Assembly: GCA_902712845.1 (NCBI GenBank)
Contig: LR743504.1
Coordinates: 62,001-126,000 of the forward strand
Origin: Methylobacterium bullatum
GTDB taxonomy: Bacteria > Pseudomonadota > Alphaproteobacteria > Rhizobiales > Beijerinckiaceae
DNA length: 64,000 nucleotides
Reading direction: 5' to 3'
The notes below the pieces were generated by a model. The model worked only from the letters and a program-made list of their open reading frames with translations. It searched no databases and was not told the DNA's origin. The translations under genes and the position numbers were made by a program. Shown here one piece after another: positions 34,760-44,932 of the stretch; the first letter of the stretch is position 1; each line of letters begins with the position of its first letter.

Positions 34760-35716
34760 ATGGCGGGCGTGACCTCCCGGCCCGGTGCGGATGGCAGGGT
34801 CGCGGATGCGGTCGCCGGGCACTGGGTCGATCGCCTCGCCCCGCGCGGCCTGCGCCCCTATCTCAGGCTGGCGCGGATCGACCGTCCGATCGGATGGTGG
34901 CTGCTGCTGCTGCCGTGCTGGTGGTCGGCCGCGCTCGCGGCGCTCGCCGGTCATAAGCCGTTTCCGGACCCGGCCCATCTCGTCCTGTTCCTCATCGGCG
35001 CCATCGCCATGAGGGGGGCGGGTTCGACCTACAACGACATCGCCGACCGCGACCTCGACGCTCAAGTGGAACGCACGCGCTCGCGCCCCCTCCCCTCCGG
35101 GCAGGTGCGGACTCGCTCCGCCGCGATCTTCCTGGTGCTGCAGGCGCTGGTGGGGCTGGCGGTGCTGTTGCAGTTCAACCGTACCGCCATCCTCGTCGGC
35201 ATGGCGTCGCTCCTGCCGGTGGCGATCTATCCGTTCATGAAACGGGTGATGTCGATGCCCCAGGCGGTGCTGGGCCTCGCCTTTTCGTGGGGCGCGCTGA
35301 TGGGGTGGGTCGCCGCCTTCGGCGATCTCGGCGCTCCGGCTCTGCTGCTCTATGCCGGCACGGTGGCGTGGGTCGTCGGCTACGACACGATCTACGCGGT
35401 GCAGGATATCGAGGACGACGAGATCGCCGGCATCCGCTCCTCGGCCCGCCTGTTCGGACGCGGTTTACGGCCGGCCATCGGCCTTTGCTACGCGGTTTCG
35501 GTCGCGGCCATCGCCGCCGCATCGACCCTGGCGGGGGCCGGTCCCGCCGGCGCCCTCGGCGTCACCCTCTTCGCCCTCCATCTCGGATGGCAGGTCGTCC
35601 GTCTGAAACCCGGCGACGGGCGCGGGGCGCTCAGCCTCTTCCGCTCCAACCGCGATGCCGGGCTGATCCTTTTTGCCGGACTGGCGGCCGATGCCGTCTG
35701 GCAGGCCCTGTCCTGA
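34760..35716 (+). CDS. ubiA: 4-hydroxybenzoate octaprenyltransferase
   Basis: A 318-residue polytopic membrane prenyltransferase that attaches the polyprenyl chain to 4-hydroxybenzoate in ubiquinone synthesis. The two Asp-rich motifs are present: NDIADRDLD and YDTIYAVQDIEDDE, which bind the prenyl diphosphate through Mg2+. The rest is about eight hydrophobic helices. The ATG at 34760 is 39 bases after the upstream gene. Its last four codons form part of a perfect hairpin shared with the convergent DUF6101-like gene. Confidence 0.95.
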   Translation: MAGVTSRPGADGRVADAVAGHWVDRLAPRGLRPYLRLARIDRPIGWWLLLLPCWWSAALAALAGHKPFPDPAHLVLFLIGAIAMRGAGSTYNDIADRDLDAQVERTRSRPLPSGQVRTRSAAIFLVLQALVGLAVLLQFNRTAILVGMASLLPVAIYPFMKRVMSMPQAVLGLAFSWGALMGWVAAFGDLGAPALLLYAGTVAWVVGYDTIYAVQDIEDDEIAGIRSSARLFGRGLRPAIGLCYAVSVAAIAAASTLAGAGPAGALGVTLFALHLGWQVVRLKPGDGRGALSLFRSNRDAGLILFAGLAADAVWQALS

Positions 35717-35741
35717 GCCCGATCCGGCCTCAGGACAGGGC
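35705..35741. terminator. Bidirectional hairpin at two convergent stop codons
   Basis: GCCCTGTCCTGAG at 35705-35717 and CTCAGGACAGGGC at 35729-35741 are perfect 13-base inverted repeats with an 11-base loop. The left arm contains the ubiA stop and the right arm the stop of the minus-strand gene at 35730. No T run follows on either side, so this may be a stabilising 3'-end hairpin or a Rho-assisted terminator. Confidence 0.72.
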
Positions 35742-36260
35742 GCCGCCGATGATCTCGTTCTCGCCGCGATAGATCAGCGGACGCACCGGCAGCACGCCGG
35801 TCTTGCGGCGGACGAGGAAGCGCGGGCGACGACCGTTGAGCAGGCCGTGGCGGCGGCGGGCGCGAGTGGTGCCGAGGGCGACCCGGCCGAGCTGCCGCGA
35901 CACGATGGCGAGGGTACCGTCTTCCCGCACGATCATCCGCGGCAGGCCCGTGCGGGCCGAGCAATCGCGCCAGACCGCCACGACGTCCTCGTCACCGTAA
36001 GGGCCGAGGCGGCCGAGCGTGGTGCCGGCGCCGTCCACCAGAAGAAGCGCGAAACGGTCTTCGTCGCAGGCATCGCTATCCTCGGAGGCGAAAGCGAGGG
36101 CGACGCCGACGGCCTCGGTGCCGCCGCCGATGCGGCCGGTGATCGGAAGCGACGAGCGGGAAAACGTCGTGGTGGGCAGCGTGACGCCGTCCTGGAGGCA
36201 GACATCCGCAGCGGTGCAGACATTTGTCTCGGTCTGATTCATGTTTGAGAAAGTGTTCAT
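35730..36260 (-). CDS. DUF6101-like protein
   Basis: A 176-residue protein. The C-terminal part ARRRHGLLNGRRPRFLVRRKTG and the final RGENEIIGGALS fit what I know of DUF6101, a Methylobacterium-type family of unknown function. The N-terminal half has two cysteines (NVCTAADVCLQDG) and beta-rich stretches. An internal ATG at 36240-36242 would shorten it by six residues; neither has a strong ribosome site, so the start is uncertain. It is convergent with ubiA. Confidence 0.75.
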   Translation of the reverse strand: MNTFSNMNQTETNVCTAADVCLQDGVTLPTTTFSRSSLPITGRIGGGTEAVGVALAFASEDSDACDEDRFALLLVDGAGTTLGRLGPYGDEDVVAVWRDCSARTGLPRMIVREDGTLAIVSRQLGRVALGTTRARRRHGLLNGRRPRFLVRRKTGVLPVRPLIYRGENEIIGGALS

Positions 36261-36564
36261 CGGATCGACGCCCTGTTGGTGTGGTCGGCCTCTTGGGGGC
36301 CGTCTCTTATGACAAGCAGAATCACGTCTAACCTCCTCAGACCAGCTTAATAGCCAGAGTTAAGCGATGGTGGATGGGCGGGAAGCGTTCGGAATGCTCA
36401 ACACTTCCTTGCCGCATTCGGCAGGATCCGGGGGCATCGCCCGCGCGCGATCCTTGTGGGCGTCGCAGGCGCACCCTACAAAGAAATGGATCCCTTGCAC
36501 CGCCCTGCGCGTGGAAGACGGATTCGCCACCGCCACCGATAGAACCCCGACGATCCGGAGACGC
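36261..36564. other. Gene-free stretch upstream of cysQ
   Basis: Some 300 bases between the divergent DUF6101-like and cysQ genes. The frame of cysQ stays open far upstream, but the encoded extension has no family similarity and is not counted as coding. A GGCCTCTTGGGGGCC-like inverted repeat lies near 36289-36303. Promoters for both genes are expected here, but I cannot place them with confidence. Confidence 0.5.
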
Positions 36565-37392
36565 ATGTCCGACACGATGTCGCCCAAAGCCGCCCAGGCG
36601 CTGCTTCCCGCCCTGAGGGAGGCGATCCGTGAGGCGGCGTCCCTGGCCATGCCCTTCTTCAGGTCGGGGGCGCAGACGACCGCGCGGACATGGTCGAAAG
36701 CCGGCGGGTCGCCCGTGACGGAAGCCGACGTCGCCGTGGATACGTTCCTGAAGATCCGACTCAGCGCGCTGCTGTCCGAGGCGGCTTGGCTGTCGGAAGA
36801 GACCAGCGACGATGCCATCCGGCTCGGCTCGGACCTCGTCTGGATCGTCGATCCCATCGACGGGACGCGAGCCTTCCTCACCGGTCATCCGGACTGGTCG
36901 ATCTCGGTGGCGCTGCTGGCGGGCGGACAACCGATCCTCGGCTTCGTCCACGCGCCGGTGACCGACCGGTTCTACGAGGCCGTGGCGGGATGCGGGGCGA
37001 CCTGCAACGGCGTGCCGCTGTCCGTTTCGACCCAGACGGGTCTCAGGGGGGCGAAGGTGACCGGACCGAAGCCGATGATCGACAAGCTCGCACGTGGCGG
37101 CTCGACGAACGGTGAGGCCGTCGCTGTCCAGATCGTCCCTCGGGTGCCGTCCCTCGCCCTGCGGGTGGCGCGGGTCGCCGAGGGATCGATCGATGTCGGC
37201 CTAGTCTCGTCCGATGCGCGCGACTGGGATCTCGCCGGGGCGGATTTGCTCCTTCGCGAGGCCGGCGGATCGGTGAGCGACCTGGAGGGAACACGCACGA
37301 CCTACAATCGGCCCGATCCCGTCCACGGCGCCCTGATCGCGATGTCGGACGGCCTGCGCGACGATGTCGTCGCGGCCCTGACGCGGGGATAA
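36565..37392 (+). CDS. cysQ: 3'(2'),5'-bisphosphate nucleotidase (inositol monophosphatase family)
   Basis: A 275-residue lithium-sensitive phosphatase family protein. The metal-binding signatures are WIVDPIDGTRAF and WDLAGADLLLREAGG. CysQ removes the 3' phosphate from PAP, the by-product of sulfate activation, and fits the cys genes found 7 kb away, although inositol monophosphatase activity is possible. The ATG at 36565 is favoured because GGAG lies five bases before it and the protein begins at the usual family position. A hairpin, 37399-37419, follows the stop. Confidence 0.85.
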   Translation: MSDTMSPKAAQALLPALREAIREAASLAMPFFRSGAQTTARTWSKAGGSPVTEADVAVDTFLKIRLSALLSEAAWLSEETSDDAIRLGSDLVWIVDPIDGTRAFLTGHPDWSISVALLAGGQPILGFVHAPVTDRFYEAVAGCGATCNGVPLSVSTQTGLRGAKVTGPKPMIDKLARGGSTNGEAVAVQIVPRVPSLALRVARVAEGSIDVGLVSSDARDWDLAGADLLLREAGGSVSDLEGTRTTYNRPDPVHGALIAMSDGLRDDVVAALTRG

Positions 37393-37398
37393 CGTGGC

Positions 37399-37419
37399 CT
37401 CGTGGCGTCTTTCCACGAG
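37399..37419 (+). terminator. Hairpin after cysQ
   Basis: CTCGTGG at 37399-37405 and CCACGAG at 37413-37419 form a perfect seven-base stem with a CGTCTTT loop, seven bases after the stop. No T run follows. Confidence 0.55.
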
Positions 37420-37536
37420 CCGCATCGGGCCTTGGGGAGACGGACTTCGGACACGCGAACGCCGAGCCCTATGAGGAACTCGGCGTGAAACGTCATCGAG
37501 CGCGAGGAGGATGTCCCCAGCGCGGAAATGCCCCGA

Positions 37537-37767
37537 TCAGGCGTGTTCGCGAACCGCGACCACGTCGGGAGCGACACCCAGCCGCTCGGCCAGATGCCAG
37601 CGCAATTCACGGGGCGAGTGGTAATTGTAAGAGGTGTCGATGAGGTGGCTGAGATCGATGTCCTGCGCTTCACGCGACGTCGTCTGCTTCAGCTTTCCTA
37701 CCTTGAAGGTCGCCGCATCGGTGATGGGCGAACGGACGCCGCGGCGCCGGGTATATTCGAACAACAT
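37537..37767 (-). CDS. Small protein of unknown function
   Basis: A 76-residue soluble protein with the middle part DIDLSHLIDTSYNYHSPRELRWHLAERLGV and no recognised domain. It has the charge pattern and codon usage of a real gene, but I cannot assign a family. The ATG at 37765-37767 is not preceded by a strong ribosome site. It has no obvious operon partner; the cold-shock gene lies further upstream on the same strand. Confidence 0.55.
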   Translation of the reverse strand: MLFEYTRRRGVRSPITDAATFKVGKLKQTTSREAQDIDLSHLIDTSYNYHSPRELRWHLAERLGVAPDVVAVREHA

Positions 37768-37941
37768 GTTTTCTTGTGATCTTTCAGATTTTCTTGGTGT
37801 GCGAAACGACGAGCTTTGCCTCTCGTTCCGTAAGTCAAAGGATTTTGGGGTTCAGGTTGGGTCATCCCTGAAACGGACTCGTCTCCCCAGAAGAGCGCGT
37901 CGGGATGACAGCGAAACCGGCGCTCGATGAGGCCGGTGGTG

Positions 37942-37962
37942 ACGCCAGCCCCGAGGGCTGGC
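37942..37962 (-). terminator. Hairpin after cspA
   Basis: CGCCAGCCC at 37942-37950 and GGGCTGGCG at 37954-37962 are a perfect nine-base stem with a three-base loop, about 10 bases after the stop of the minus-strand cold-shock gene. It has no T run on the minus strand, so it is a weak candidate for an intrinsic terminator. Confidence 0.55.
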
Positions 37963-37972
37963 GCCGGGTGCG

Positions 37973-38182
37973 TCAGGCCGCCTGGAGGTTACCAGCCGAA
38001 TCCTTGCCGCTGCGCTTGTCGGTCTGGATCTCGTAGGAGACCTTCTGACCTTCAATGAGGTTGCGCATTCCCGCGCGCTCGACGGCGGAGATGTGAACGA
38101 ACACGTCCTTGCCGCCGTCATCGGGCTGAATGAAGCCGTAGCCTTTGGTTTCGTTGAACCACTTAACAGTGCCGGTATTCAC
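37973..38182 (-). CDS. Cold-shock protein (CspA family)
   Basis: A 69-residue single cold-shock domain protein. RNP1 (KGYGFIQPD) and RNP2 (DVFVHISAV) are intact, so it should bind single-stranded RNA or DNA. It begins [15 protein letters not shown] after a GTG start at 38180-38182, chosen because a GAGG lies eight bases before it and because longer starts have no similarity. Such genes are often regulated by their leader. The region upstream (38183-38507) holds no other gene and is a candidate leader. Confidence 0.96.
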   Translation of the reverse strand: MNTGTVKWFNETKGYGFIQPDDGGKDVFVHISAVERAGMRNLIEGQKVSYEIQTDKRSGKDSAGNLQAA

Positions 38183-38507
38183 GAATAGAACCTCGTATCG
38201 TTCGTTGACCAAACACGCGTATCTGCTCGAGACACCCGGCGCCGGTCCTCTTTTACATTTGACGGGATCAGCAGGTCGTGAGACGTGCGATGCACGTTGT
38301 GTTCGGCTCACTGACGCCCGCTGAGATCCATGTAGGCGCATTGTGCGGCGGCAACAAGGCATCCGGCTGGATCTTGCCTGTCGGATCGACGCACCGCCCT
38401 TTCATGCCGCACAATGCGAGCCCTGTGGCGAACCCCGTGTTTTTCGGTCCGCGACGTGCATATATGAGTTCGGTTCCAGGCAGTTGGGCGACGCAATCAG
38501 GCGGTTC
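38183..38507. other. Gene-free region: cold-shock leader and divergent promoters
   Basis: About 325 bases between the divergent cold-shock gene and the gene at 38508. Long GC-rich frames cross it on both strands, but they are not coding. An extended leader for the cold-shock mRNA would be expected here. I cannot define its start without data. Confidence 0.5.
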
Positions 38508-38897
38508 ATGGCGGGCATCTCGGTTTCCCTCGAAGGCGCGAACATCCAGCTCTCGTTCCAGAAGGACGATCAGGCCACGGCCGTGGTCATGGATGCCCGC
38601 GCGGCCCGTGCCCTCGTGCGCGCGGTGGGGCATCTGCTGACCGCGATCGACGAACCCGACGAGGTCGACCCGCCGGACGACCTCGCCGACGAGGACATCG
38701 CCATGCTCGAAGTCACCTCCTCCGCCATCGAGGTGGGAACCGACGAGAAGGGGCAGGCCGTCGTGGCCCTCCAGGCGGGGCCGCTGCCGCCGTTCCAGCT
38801 GCGCCTGACGGACGAAGAGGCCCGTCACGTAGCGACGAGCCTCTCCGAAATCCTCAACGCCCCTCGCGATGTGCGCGCATCGCATGGTGATCATTGA
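38508..38897 (+). CDS. Protein of unknown function
   Basis: A 129-residue acidic protein that begins MAGISVSLEGANIQLSFQK. It has no signal peptide. A repeat of beta strands is followed by DEPDEVDPPDDLADEDIAML and, near the end, LPPFQLRLTDEEARHVATSL, a short helix. The family is one I associate with Methylobacterium-like genomes but have no name for. Start at ATG 38508; a longer extension would be cysteine-rich and non-conserved. The convergent minus-strand gene ends seven bases downstream. Confidence 0.62.
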   Translation: MAGISVSLEGANIQLSFQKDDQATAVVMDARAARALVRAVGHLLTAIDEPDEVDPPDDLADEDIAMLEVTSSAIEVGTDEKGQAVVALQAGPLPPFQLRLTDEEARHVATSLSEILNAPRDVRASHGDH

Positions 38898-38904
38898 CCG
38901 GGGA

Positions 38905-39126
38905 TCACATCCGCACGCCGGGGTCCGTCGGCCCACCGGGCAGATAATCGGGCTCGGAGCCCGGCCCTGCCGGCTCGTCGATGCCGGGATCGTCGACGGG
39001 ATAGGGGGTCCGCGGACCGGTCGGCCCGATATCCGGGCCTTCGTCGGGCGGCAGCGGCGGGGGCGGCAGGTCGCCGGGAATTCCCCCCGGGAGCGGCTCG
39101 GGGATCGGTAGGCCTGGATTGGCCAT
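38905..39126 (-). CDS. Short Pro/Gly-rich protein
   Basis: A 73-residue low-complexity protein that begins MANPGLPIPEPLPGG and has proline-rich repeats (PPPPLPPDEGPDIGPTGP, then PYPVDDPGIDEPAGPGSEPD). It has no hydrophobic segment and is probably disordered. Similar small proline-rich proteins occur in Methylobacterium genomes, often as part of stress-related regions. The ATG is at 39124-39126. Function unknown. A GGAGACG lies about seven bases before the ATG. Confidence 0.62.
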   Translation of the reverse strand: MANPGLPIPEPLPGGIPGDLPPPPLPPDEGPDIGPTGPRTPYPVDDPGIDEPAGPGSEPDYLPGGPTDPGVRM

Positions 39127-39323
39127 GCAGCGTCTCCTTCGCTTTGAGGTGGATCGGTCGGTGTGACGGAGAAACCCGCCCCGGCAGTCGCCAGTTCCAG
39201 CCCGATGCGGATTCGAGCGTTGCGCTGCCACCGAGGCTGCATTGCATCTCCCCGGAGCCAGGAACCCGCCCTATCGGCTACCAGTTCTTCCGCCATCATT
39301 CGAGACACGTGCGGAGATCAATC

Positions 39324-39902
39324 ATGTCCGACATCAAGCAATCGAAAGTTCTCATTCTCGCCACCGACGGTTTCGAGGAAACGGAGCTGACGGTTCCGCT
39401 TCAGACGCTCAAGAGCGCCGGGGCGAGCGTCGTCGTCGCCTCGCCGAAATCGCGCGAATCGCGCGAATCCATTCGTGCCTGGGACAAGACGGATTGGGGC
39501 AAGAACGTCGCGGTGGACAAGGATCTGGAAGACATCGACCCGGCGGATTACGACGCCCTCGTGCTGCCGGGTGGGCAGATCAACCCGGACAAGCTCCGCC
39601 TCGAGCCGAAGGCCCTCGACGTGATCAAGACGTTCCTCGTCTCCGGAAAAGTAGTGGCCGCCATCTGCCACGCGCCGTGGCTGCTGATCGAGGTGGGGGT
39701 CGTGAAGGGGCTGAACCTGACGTCGTTCTCGTCGATCAGGACGGATGTCATCAATGCCGGCGGCCAATGGCGGGACGAGGCCGTGGTGACCGACAAGGGC
39801 ATCGTCACGAGCCGTAATCCCGGCGATCTCGACGCATTCTGCGCCAAGATCATCGAGGAGATCGAGGAGGGCAACCACGGCGCTCGCCGCCTGGCCGCCT
39901 GA
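39324..39902 (+). CDS. DJ-1/PfpI family protein
   Basis: A 192-residue protein of the DJ-1/PfpI superfamily, with the start KVLILATDGFEETELTVP, the Glu in the oxyanion region, and the nucleophilic cysteine in VVAAICHAPWLL. The histidine right after the cysteine is the PfpI-type arrangement. These proteins are glyoxalases, deglycases or proteases involved in stress, and the precise activity cannot be told. ATG at 39324. A hairpin, 39920-39942, separates it from the convergent phosphoesterase. Confidence 0.9.
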   Translation: MSDIKQSKVLILATDGFEETELTVPLQTLKSAGASVVVASPKSRESRESIRAWDKTDWGKNVAVDKDLEDIDPADYDALVLPGGQINPDKLRLEPKALDVIKTFLVSGKVVAAICHAPWLLIEVGVVKGLNLTSFSSIRTDVINAGGQWRDEAVVTDKGIVTSRNPGDLDAFCAKIIEEIEEGNHGARRLAA

Positions 39903-39919
39903 CACCGCGCCCCCGGCAG

Positions 39920-39942
39920 CCGCTCATTCCGGGCGAGCGGCG
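39920..39942. terminator. Bidirectional hairpin between convergent genes
   Basis: GCCGCTC at 39920-39926 and GAGCGGC at 39936-39942 form a perfect seven-base stem, with a nine-base loop, in the 43-base gap between the stops of the PfpI-like and phosphoesterase genes. No T run. Confidence 0.5.
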
Positions 39943-39945
39943 ATC

Positions 39946-41604
39946 TCAGCCCCGCGAAGGGCCGTCCTCCCCTGTGACTTCGAGGACCATGGCGGACGAG
40001 TACGGGCGCCCGTACTCGTCCCGGACCTCGACGGTAATGCGATGGCTACCGGCCGGAATGTCGCCGCCGAGGCGCGCGACCCAGATGTGGCTCGACGGCT
40101 CGGCCTTCACCCACGGCTTCTTCGCCTCCGGATAGCGGAGGAAGACCTCGGCGACGAACGGGTCGGGCCGCCGCGTGCGTACCATCTCGAGGGTGGGACC
40201 GTCGTCGATGCGGTACCGGACGCTGGTGCGCGGACCGCCGTCGAAGACGTTCACCACCAGATTGGTCGCCCCGACGCTCTCGCGCGGTACTGGCGAGCGC
40301 AGGGTCTGCATCGGCCGGTAATCGCGCAGGACCTCACCGGCCCCTCCGCGATACTGGCTCTCCAGCACGATTCTCATCCTCTCTTCCGGCTCGCCCTGAG
40401 CCGGGCGGTACCGGGTGGTGTAGGCGGCGCCGTCGATGGACAGGACGTGGAAACCGTTGGGCGTCCCGTCGCGGCTGTCGGCCGAGGGAATGCCGGTGCG
40501 AGCGGAGGGGCCGCTCCACCACGATCCGGAGACGGCGGTGAGGACGTGGTGATGGTGGCTCCCGGTTGCGTCTGCGCGGGGGTAATGGTGCTCCGTCGTG
40601 TGGGTATGGCCGGCGAGGCTGAGCACGGGTCGGTCGCCGAGGAGGTCGAGCAGACGCTCCCGGTCCATCACGTTCTGGCGCGGATCGGCCTGGTTGAGAT
40701 CGGTGAACAGCGGGATATGCATCGCGATGACGACGAGGGTCTCCTTCGGCGTCATCGACAGCATATTGGCGATGAAAGTGAGCTGCCGCTCGCCGATGCG
40801 TCCCTCGTAGCGGCCTACTCCGTCGCCATTGCCCGATGCGGCGCCCAGATAATGCACGGTGTCGAGCATCAGGAACAGCGCCTTGCCGTGGTGGAAAGCA
40901 TAATAGGGCGCGCCGTAGACCCGCTTGTAGGTCTCGCGGCTGTAGCGGGCGTCGGGCGCCTCGAAGTTGAGGTCGTGGTTGCCGCCGATATGGAACCAGG
41001 GGATTCCGATGCGCCCGATGATGCGGTTCGAGCGGCCGTAGAACGACAGATCGTCGAACAGGATGTCGCCCGTGGTCATGCCGAAGGCGGCCTTCGTGCC
41101 GAGGACCCGCGTCACCGCCGTATCCCGGACATGGCCGAGTTCCACCGGACTTTCCGGCTGCGGATCGGTGAACAGGATCACGTCGAACGCGTCCGGCTCC
41201 GGTTCGCGCGTCAAGGTGAAATCGATGGAGGGGGGAAGCGGTCCGGTCGGGTCGATGCCGCGATAGCGCAGGCGTAGATTGGGCGGCGTACCCTGCGGCT
41301 GGTGGATGTAGCTGAAGCGTGGAATGTTGTTCTCGTCGCACGGCAGCGCGAAGCCGGCGGGCTTCACCACGAAGACGATGTCGCCGTCCGAGACATCGAG
41401 CGCGTAGCGGCCCTGGCCGTCGGTGCGGACCACGTCGCGACCGTTCGAGACGGCGATGTCCGCGATGCCTGCCCGTCCCCCCGGAACGACTTCATAGACG
41501 GAACCCGTCGCGCGCTCCGACGACCGCGCCGCCGAAGGCGCGAGGGCGAGGACGGCGGCCCCTGCCAGGGTTTCGCGGCGGGTGAGAGCGGGACGGTCAA
41601 TCAT
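39946..41604 (-). CDS. Tat-exported calcineurin-like phosphoesterase
   Basis: A 552-residue metallophosphatase. It begins with a twin-arginine signal (LTRRETLAGAAVLALAP), then has a beta-sandwich N-terminal domain (residues about 40-130), a calcineurin-like catalytic domain with VILFTDPQPE, GMTTGDILFDD, HIGGNHDLNF and SLAGHTHTTEHH (metal-ligand residues), and a C-terminal beta-rich domain. It should act in the periplasm. Substrates of this architecture are not well known; it could be a phosphodiesterase. The start at 41602-41604 gives the Tat signal directly. Confidence 0.9.
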   Translation of the reverse strand: MIDRPALTRRETLAGAAVLALAPSAARSSERATGSVYEVVPGGRAGIADIAVSNGRDVVRTDGQGRYALDVSDGDIVFVVKPAGFALPCDENNIPRFSYIHQPQGTPPNLRLRYRGIDPTGPLPPSIDFTLTREPEPDAFDVILFTDPQPESPVELGHVRDTAVTRVLGTKAAFGMTTGDILFDDLSFYGRSNRIIGRIGIPWFHIGGNHDLNFEAPDARYSRETYKRVYGAPYYAFHHGKALFLMLDTVHYLGAASGNGDGVGRYEGRIGERQLTFIANMLSMTPKETLVVIAMHIPLFTDLNQADPRQNVMDRERLLDLLGDRPVLSLAGHTHTTEHHYPRADATGSHHHHVLTAVSGSWWSGPSARTGIPSADSRDGTPNGFHVLSIDGAAYTTRYRPAQGEPEERMRIVLESQYRGGAGEVLRDYRPMQTLRSPVPRESVGATNLVVNVFDGGPRTSVRYRIDDGPTLEMVRTRRPDPFVAEVFLRYPEAKKPWVKAEPSSHIWVARLGGDIPAGSHRITVEVRDEYGRPYSSAMVLEVTGEDGPSRG

Positions 41605-41682
41605 GCGGCAGCCTGTTGCGATGGATCGACCGCACCGAACCACGCCCTCTTGACCATGGCGTGACGGTAGTCGCGTCCGCCC

Positions 41683-41976
41683 TCAGTGCCTGGCTGCCGC
41701 CTTCTCGACCTTTGGCTTGTCCCCGGCGGCGCCGGAAAACAATTCACCGAGGTGTTTCTGGTCGAGACCGCGTGTCACGTCCGCAAGTCGTTCGCTCGCT
41801 GGGGATTCCGTGCTGCGCATGGGGATCGAACCGGTTGAGACCGGATCCTTCGCCGCTGCGACGGGTGCCGGCATGGCGGTGGGCGCGCGCTGCACGCGCA
41901 TGGCCCAATGGGCGGCGGTGGAAAGCGCGGCAATGGCGACGATCGCCTTGATGCCACTGGTGAGAAGGCGTCGCAT
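41683..41976 (-). CDS. Small membrane-anchored protein of unknown function
   Basis: A 97-residue protein starting MRRLLTSGIKAIVAIAALSTAAHWAMR, which looks like a signal anchor or uncleaved signal. The rest is a short exported tail (STESPASERLADVTRGLDQKHLGELF). I do not recognise the family. The start at 41974-41976 gives the hydrophobic segment right at the N-terminus; longer frames extend for another 106 codons with no evidence. It is upstream of the phosphoesterase on the same strand. Confidence 0.55.
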   Translation of the reverse strand: MRRLLTSGIKAIVAIAALSTAAHWAMRVQRAPTAMPAPVAAAKDPVSTGSIPMRSTESPASERLADVTRGLDQKHLGELFSGAAGDKPKVEKAAARH

Positions 41977-42354
41977 GCTGGAAAGCCCGAGACTACGCGG
42001 AGGAACGCGACCGGTTCCCCGGCCCATCCCACTTGTGCGAGAAGTCGGTAAACCATTTGGCCCCTGGCCGGCCTGGAGCGTGTCCTGAAATGGCGCGGCC
42101 CGTCCGTTGGCACGATGAGCGTGGGCCATCAGCCACGGCGACGGTTCCTGTTCCCCGCGCCCGTGACACACTTGCCGCGACCCGGCCCACGAGGCCTCAC
42201 AGGGTCGGCGCAGAGAACTGGTCCGCACCGCCCCGTCACGACAAGCCCTGCAACCACGCCAGTCCGAGAGGGTTCGCGAAACCATCGGACGCATCGGCTG
42301 CGGGGATGGTCGATGTAGCCATCCTGACTTGAGCCGGCAACCGAGCCGGCAGCC
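41977..42354. other. Gene-free stretch
   Basis: About 380 bases between the small membrane protein and the stop of the 6PGDH-like oxidoreductase gene. Open frames on both strands show no recognisable features. I see no repeat or RNA gene here. Confidence 0.5.
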
Positions 42355-43200
42355 TCAGGGCCTGTCCGCCGCAGCGGCGAAGGCCCTCAGCCGCCCGATC
42401 TCGTTGCCGTCGCCCTCCTCGGCAGCGAGCCGTTCGTAGACGCGCCCCGCGCCATCGAACATCCGTCGGCCGCCATCGTCATTTCCGAGAAAACTCGCAA
42501 TCTCGTCCATCTCGGCGACCCAGCGATAGGCCTTCGGCACCATGTCGGGCAGGACGCGGGAGAAGCGAGCAAGCAGTTCCGGCTCGCTTTCGGCGAGTTC
42601 GGCATACAGGGCTTCCGCCGCACCGGCACGGCCTGCCGCGAGAATCATCACGGCGGCAAGCGCGGTCAGCCCCTTGTTGATGCCAGCATAGGACATCTTG
42701 AGCGCCGACGCAGCACCGACGCCGCCCTCCACGGGGCGGACGTCCAGCCCCAGTTCGCGCAACGCTACGGACGCCGCGAGATCGTCCCCGGAGACGTAGA
42801 ACCGTGGCCCTTTGTCGCCGGGCTTGGGTGGCGCTCCGATGATGGCGGCATCGATGAAGGGCGCGCCGACCTGTCCGATCACGGCGGCCACGCCACTCTT
42901 CGTCAGGACGTTGAGGGCGTTGCAATCGACGTAGACCGGCTTGCGCCCTGCCGCGGCGAGCGTTGGAGCCAGGCGGAGGGCCAGGCTCTTCGCTTCCGCG
43001 GGTGGGACGATGGAGAGGATGAGGTCGGCCTCGGCGAGGGCCGCCTCGTCCACGCCTTCCATGCCGGACTCCCGGGCCCGCGCGATGGTGGCGGCGCTGC
43101 GCCCGGCCAGAACGGTGAGGATGCGGGCACCGTTCCCGTGCAGGCGGGCTGCGATCGCACTGCCCATGGCGCCGGGTGCGATGACGGCAATCGTCGCCAT
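42355..43200 (-). CDS. NAD(P)-dependent oxidoreductase (6PGDH-like with DUF1932)
   Basis: A 281-residue protein with an N-terminal Rossmann domain (MATIAVIAPGAMGSAIAARL, a slightly unusual IAPGAMG in place of the usual GLGxMG) and a C-terminal DUF1932 domain (ALKMSYAGINKGLTALAAVM). It belongs to the beta-hydroxyacid dehydrogenase group. The catalytic lysine of the family is in the KMSYAGINKG region. The substrate is not known. GGAGGAG seven bases before the ATG fixes the start. A 21-base palindrome lies 40 bases upstream. Confidence 0.88.
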   Translation of the reverse strand: MATIAVIAPGAMGSAIAARLHGNGARILTVLAGRSAATIARARESGMEGVDEAALAEADLILSIVPPAEAKSLALRLAPTLAAAGRKPVYVDCNALNVLTKSGVAAVIGQVGAPFIDAAIIGAPPKPGDKGPRFYVSGDDLAASVALRELGLDVRPVEGGVGAASALKMSYAGINKGLTALAAVMILAAGRAGAAEALYAELAESEPELLARFSRVLPDMVPKAYRWVAEMDEIASFLGNDDGGRRMFDGAGRVYERLAAEEGDGNEIGRLRAFAAAADRP

Positions 43201-43239
43201 GAACGTCTCCTCCCGGACAGAACCACCCGACCCGCATCT

Positions 43240-43260
43240 GACTCGCGTCAGACGCGAGTC
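43240..43260. repeat. 21-base perfect palindrome upstream of the 6PGDH-like gene
   Basis: GACTCGCGTC at 43240-43249 and GACGCGAGTC at 43251-43260 are perfect complements around one central base. It lies between the aatA stop (43288) and the next minus-strand start (43200), so it could be an operator or a hairpin between genes. Confidence 0.65.
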
Positions 43261-43287
43261 GTCAAGTCGCGATGGTCCCTCGGTGGC

Positions 43288-44932
<1,645 letters not shown>

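Noticed and set aside
36367..36564. N-terminal extension of cysQ
   Set aside because: The frame is open for another 66 codons, but the translation has no family similarity, and the ATG at 36565 has a good ribosome site.
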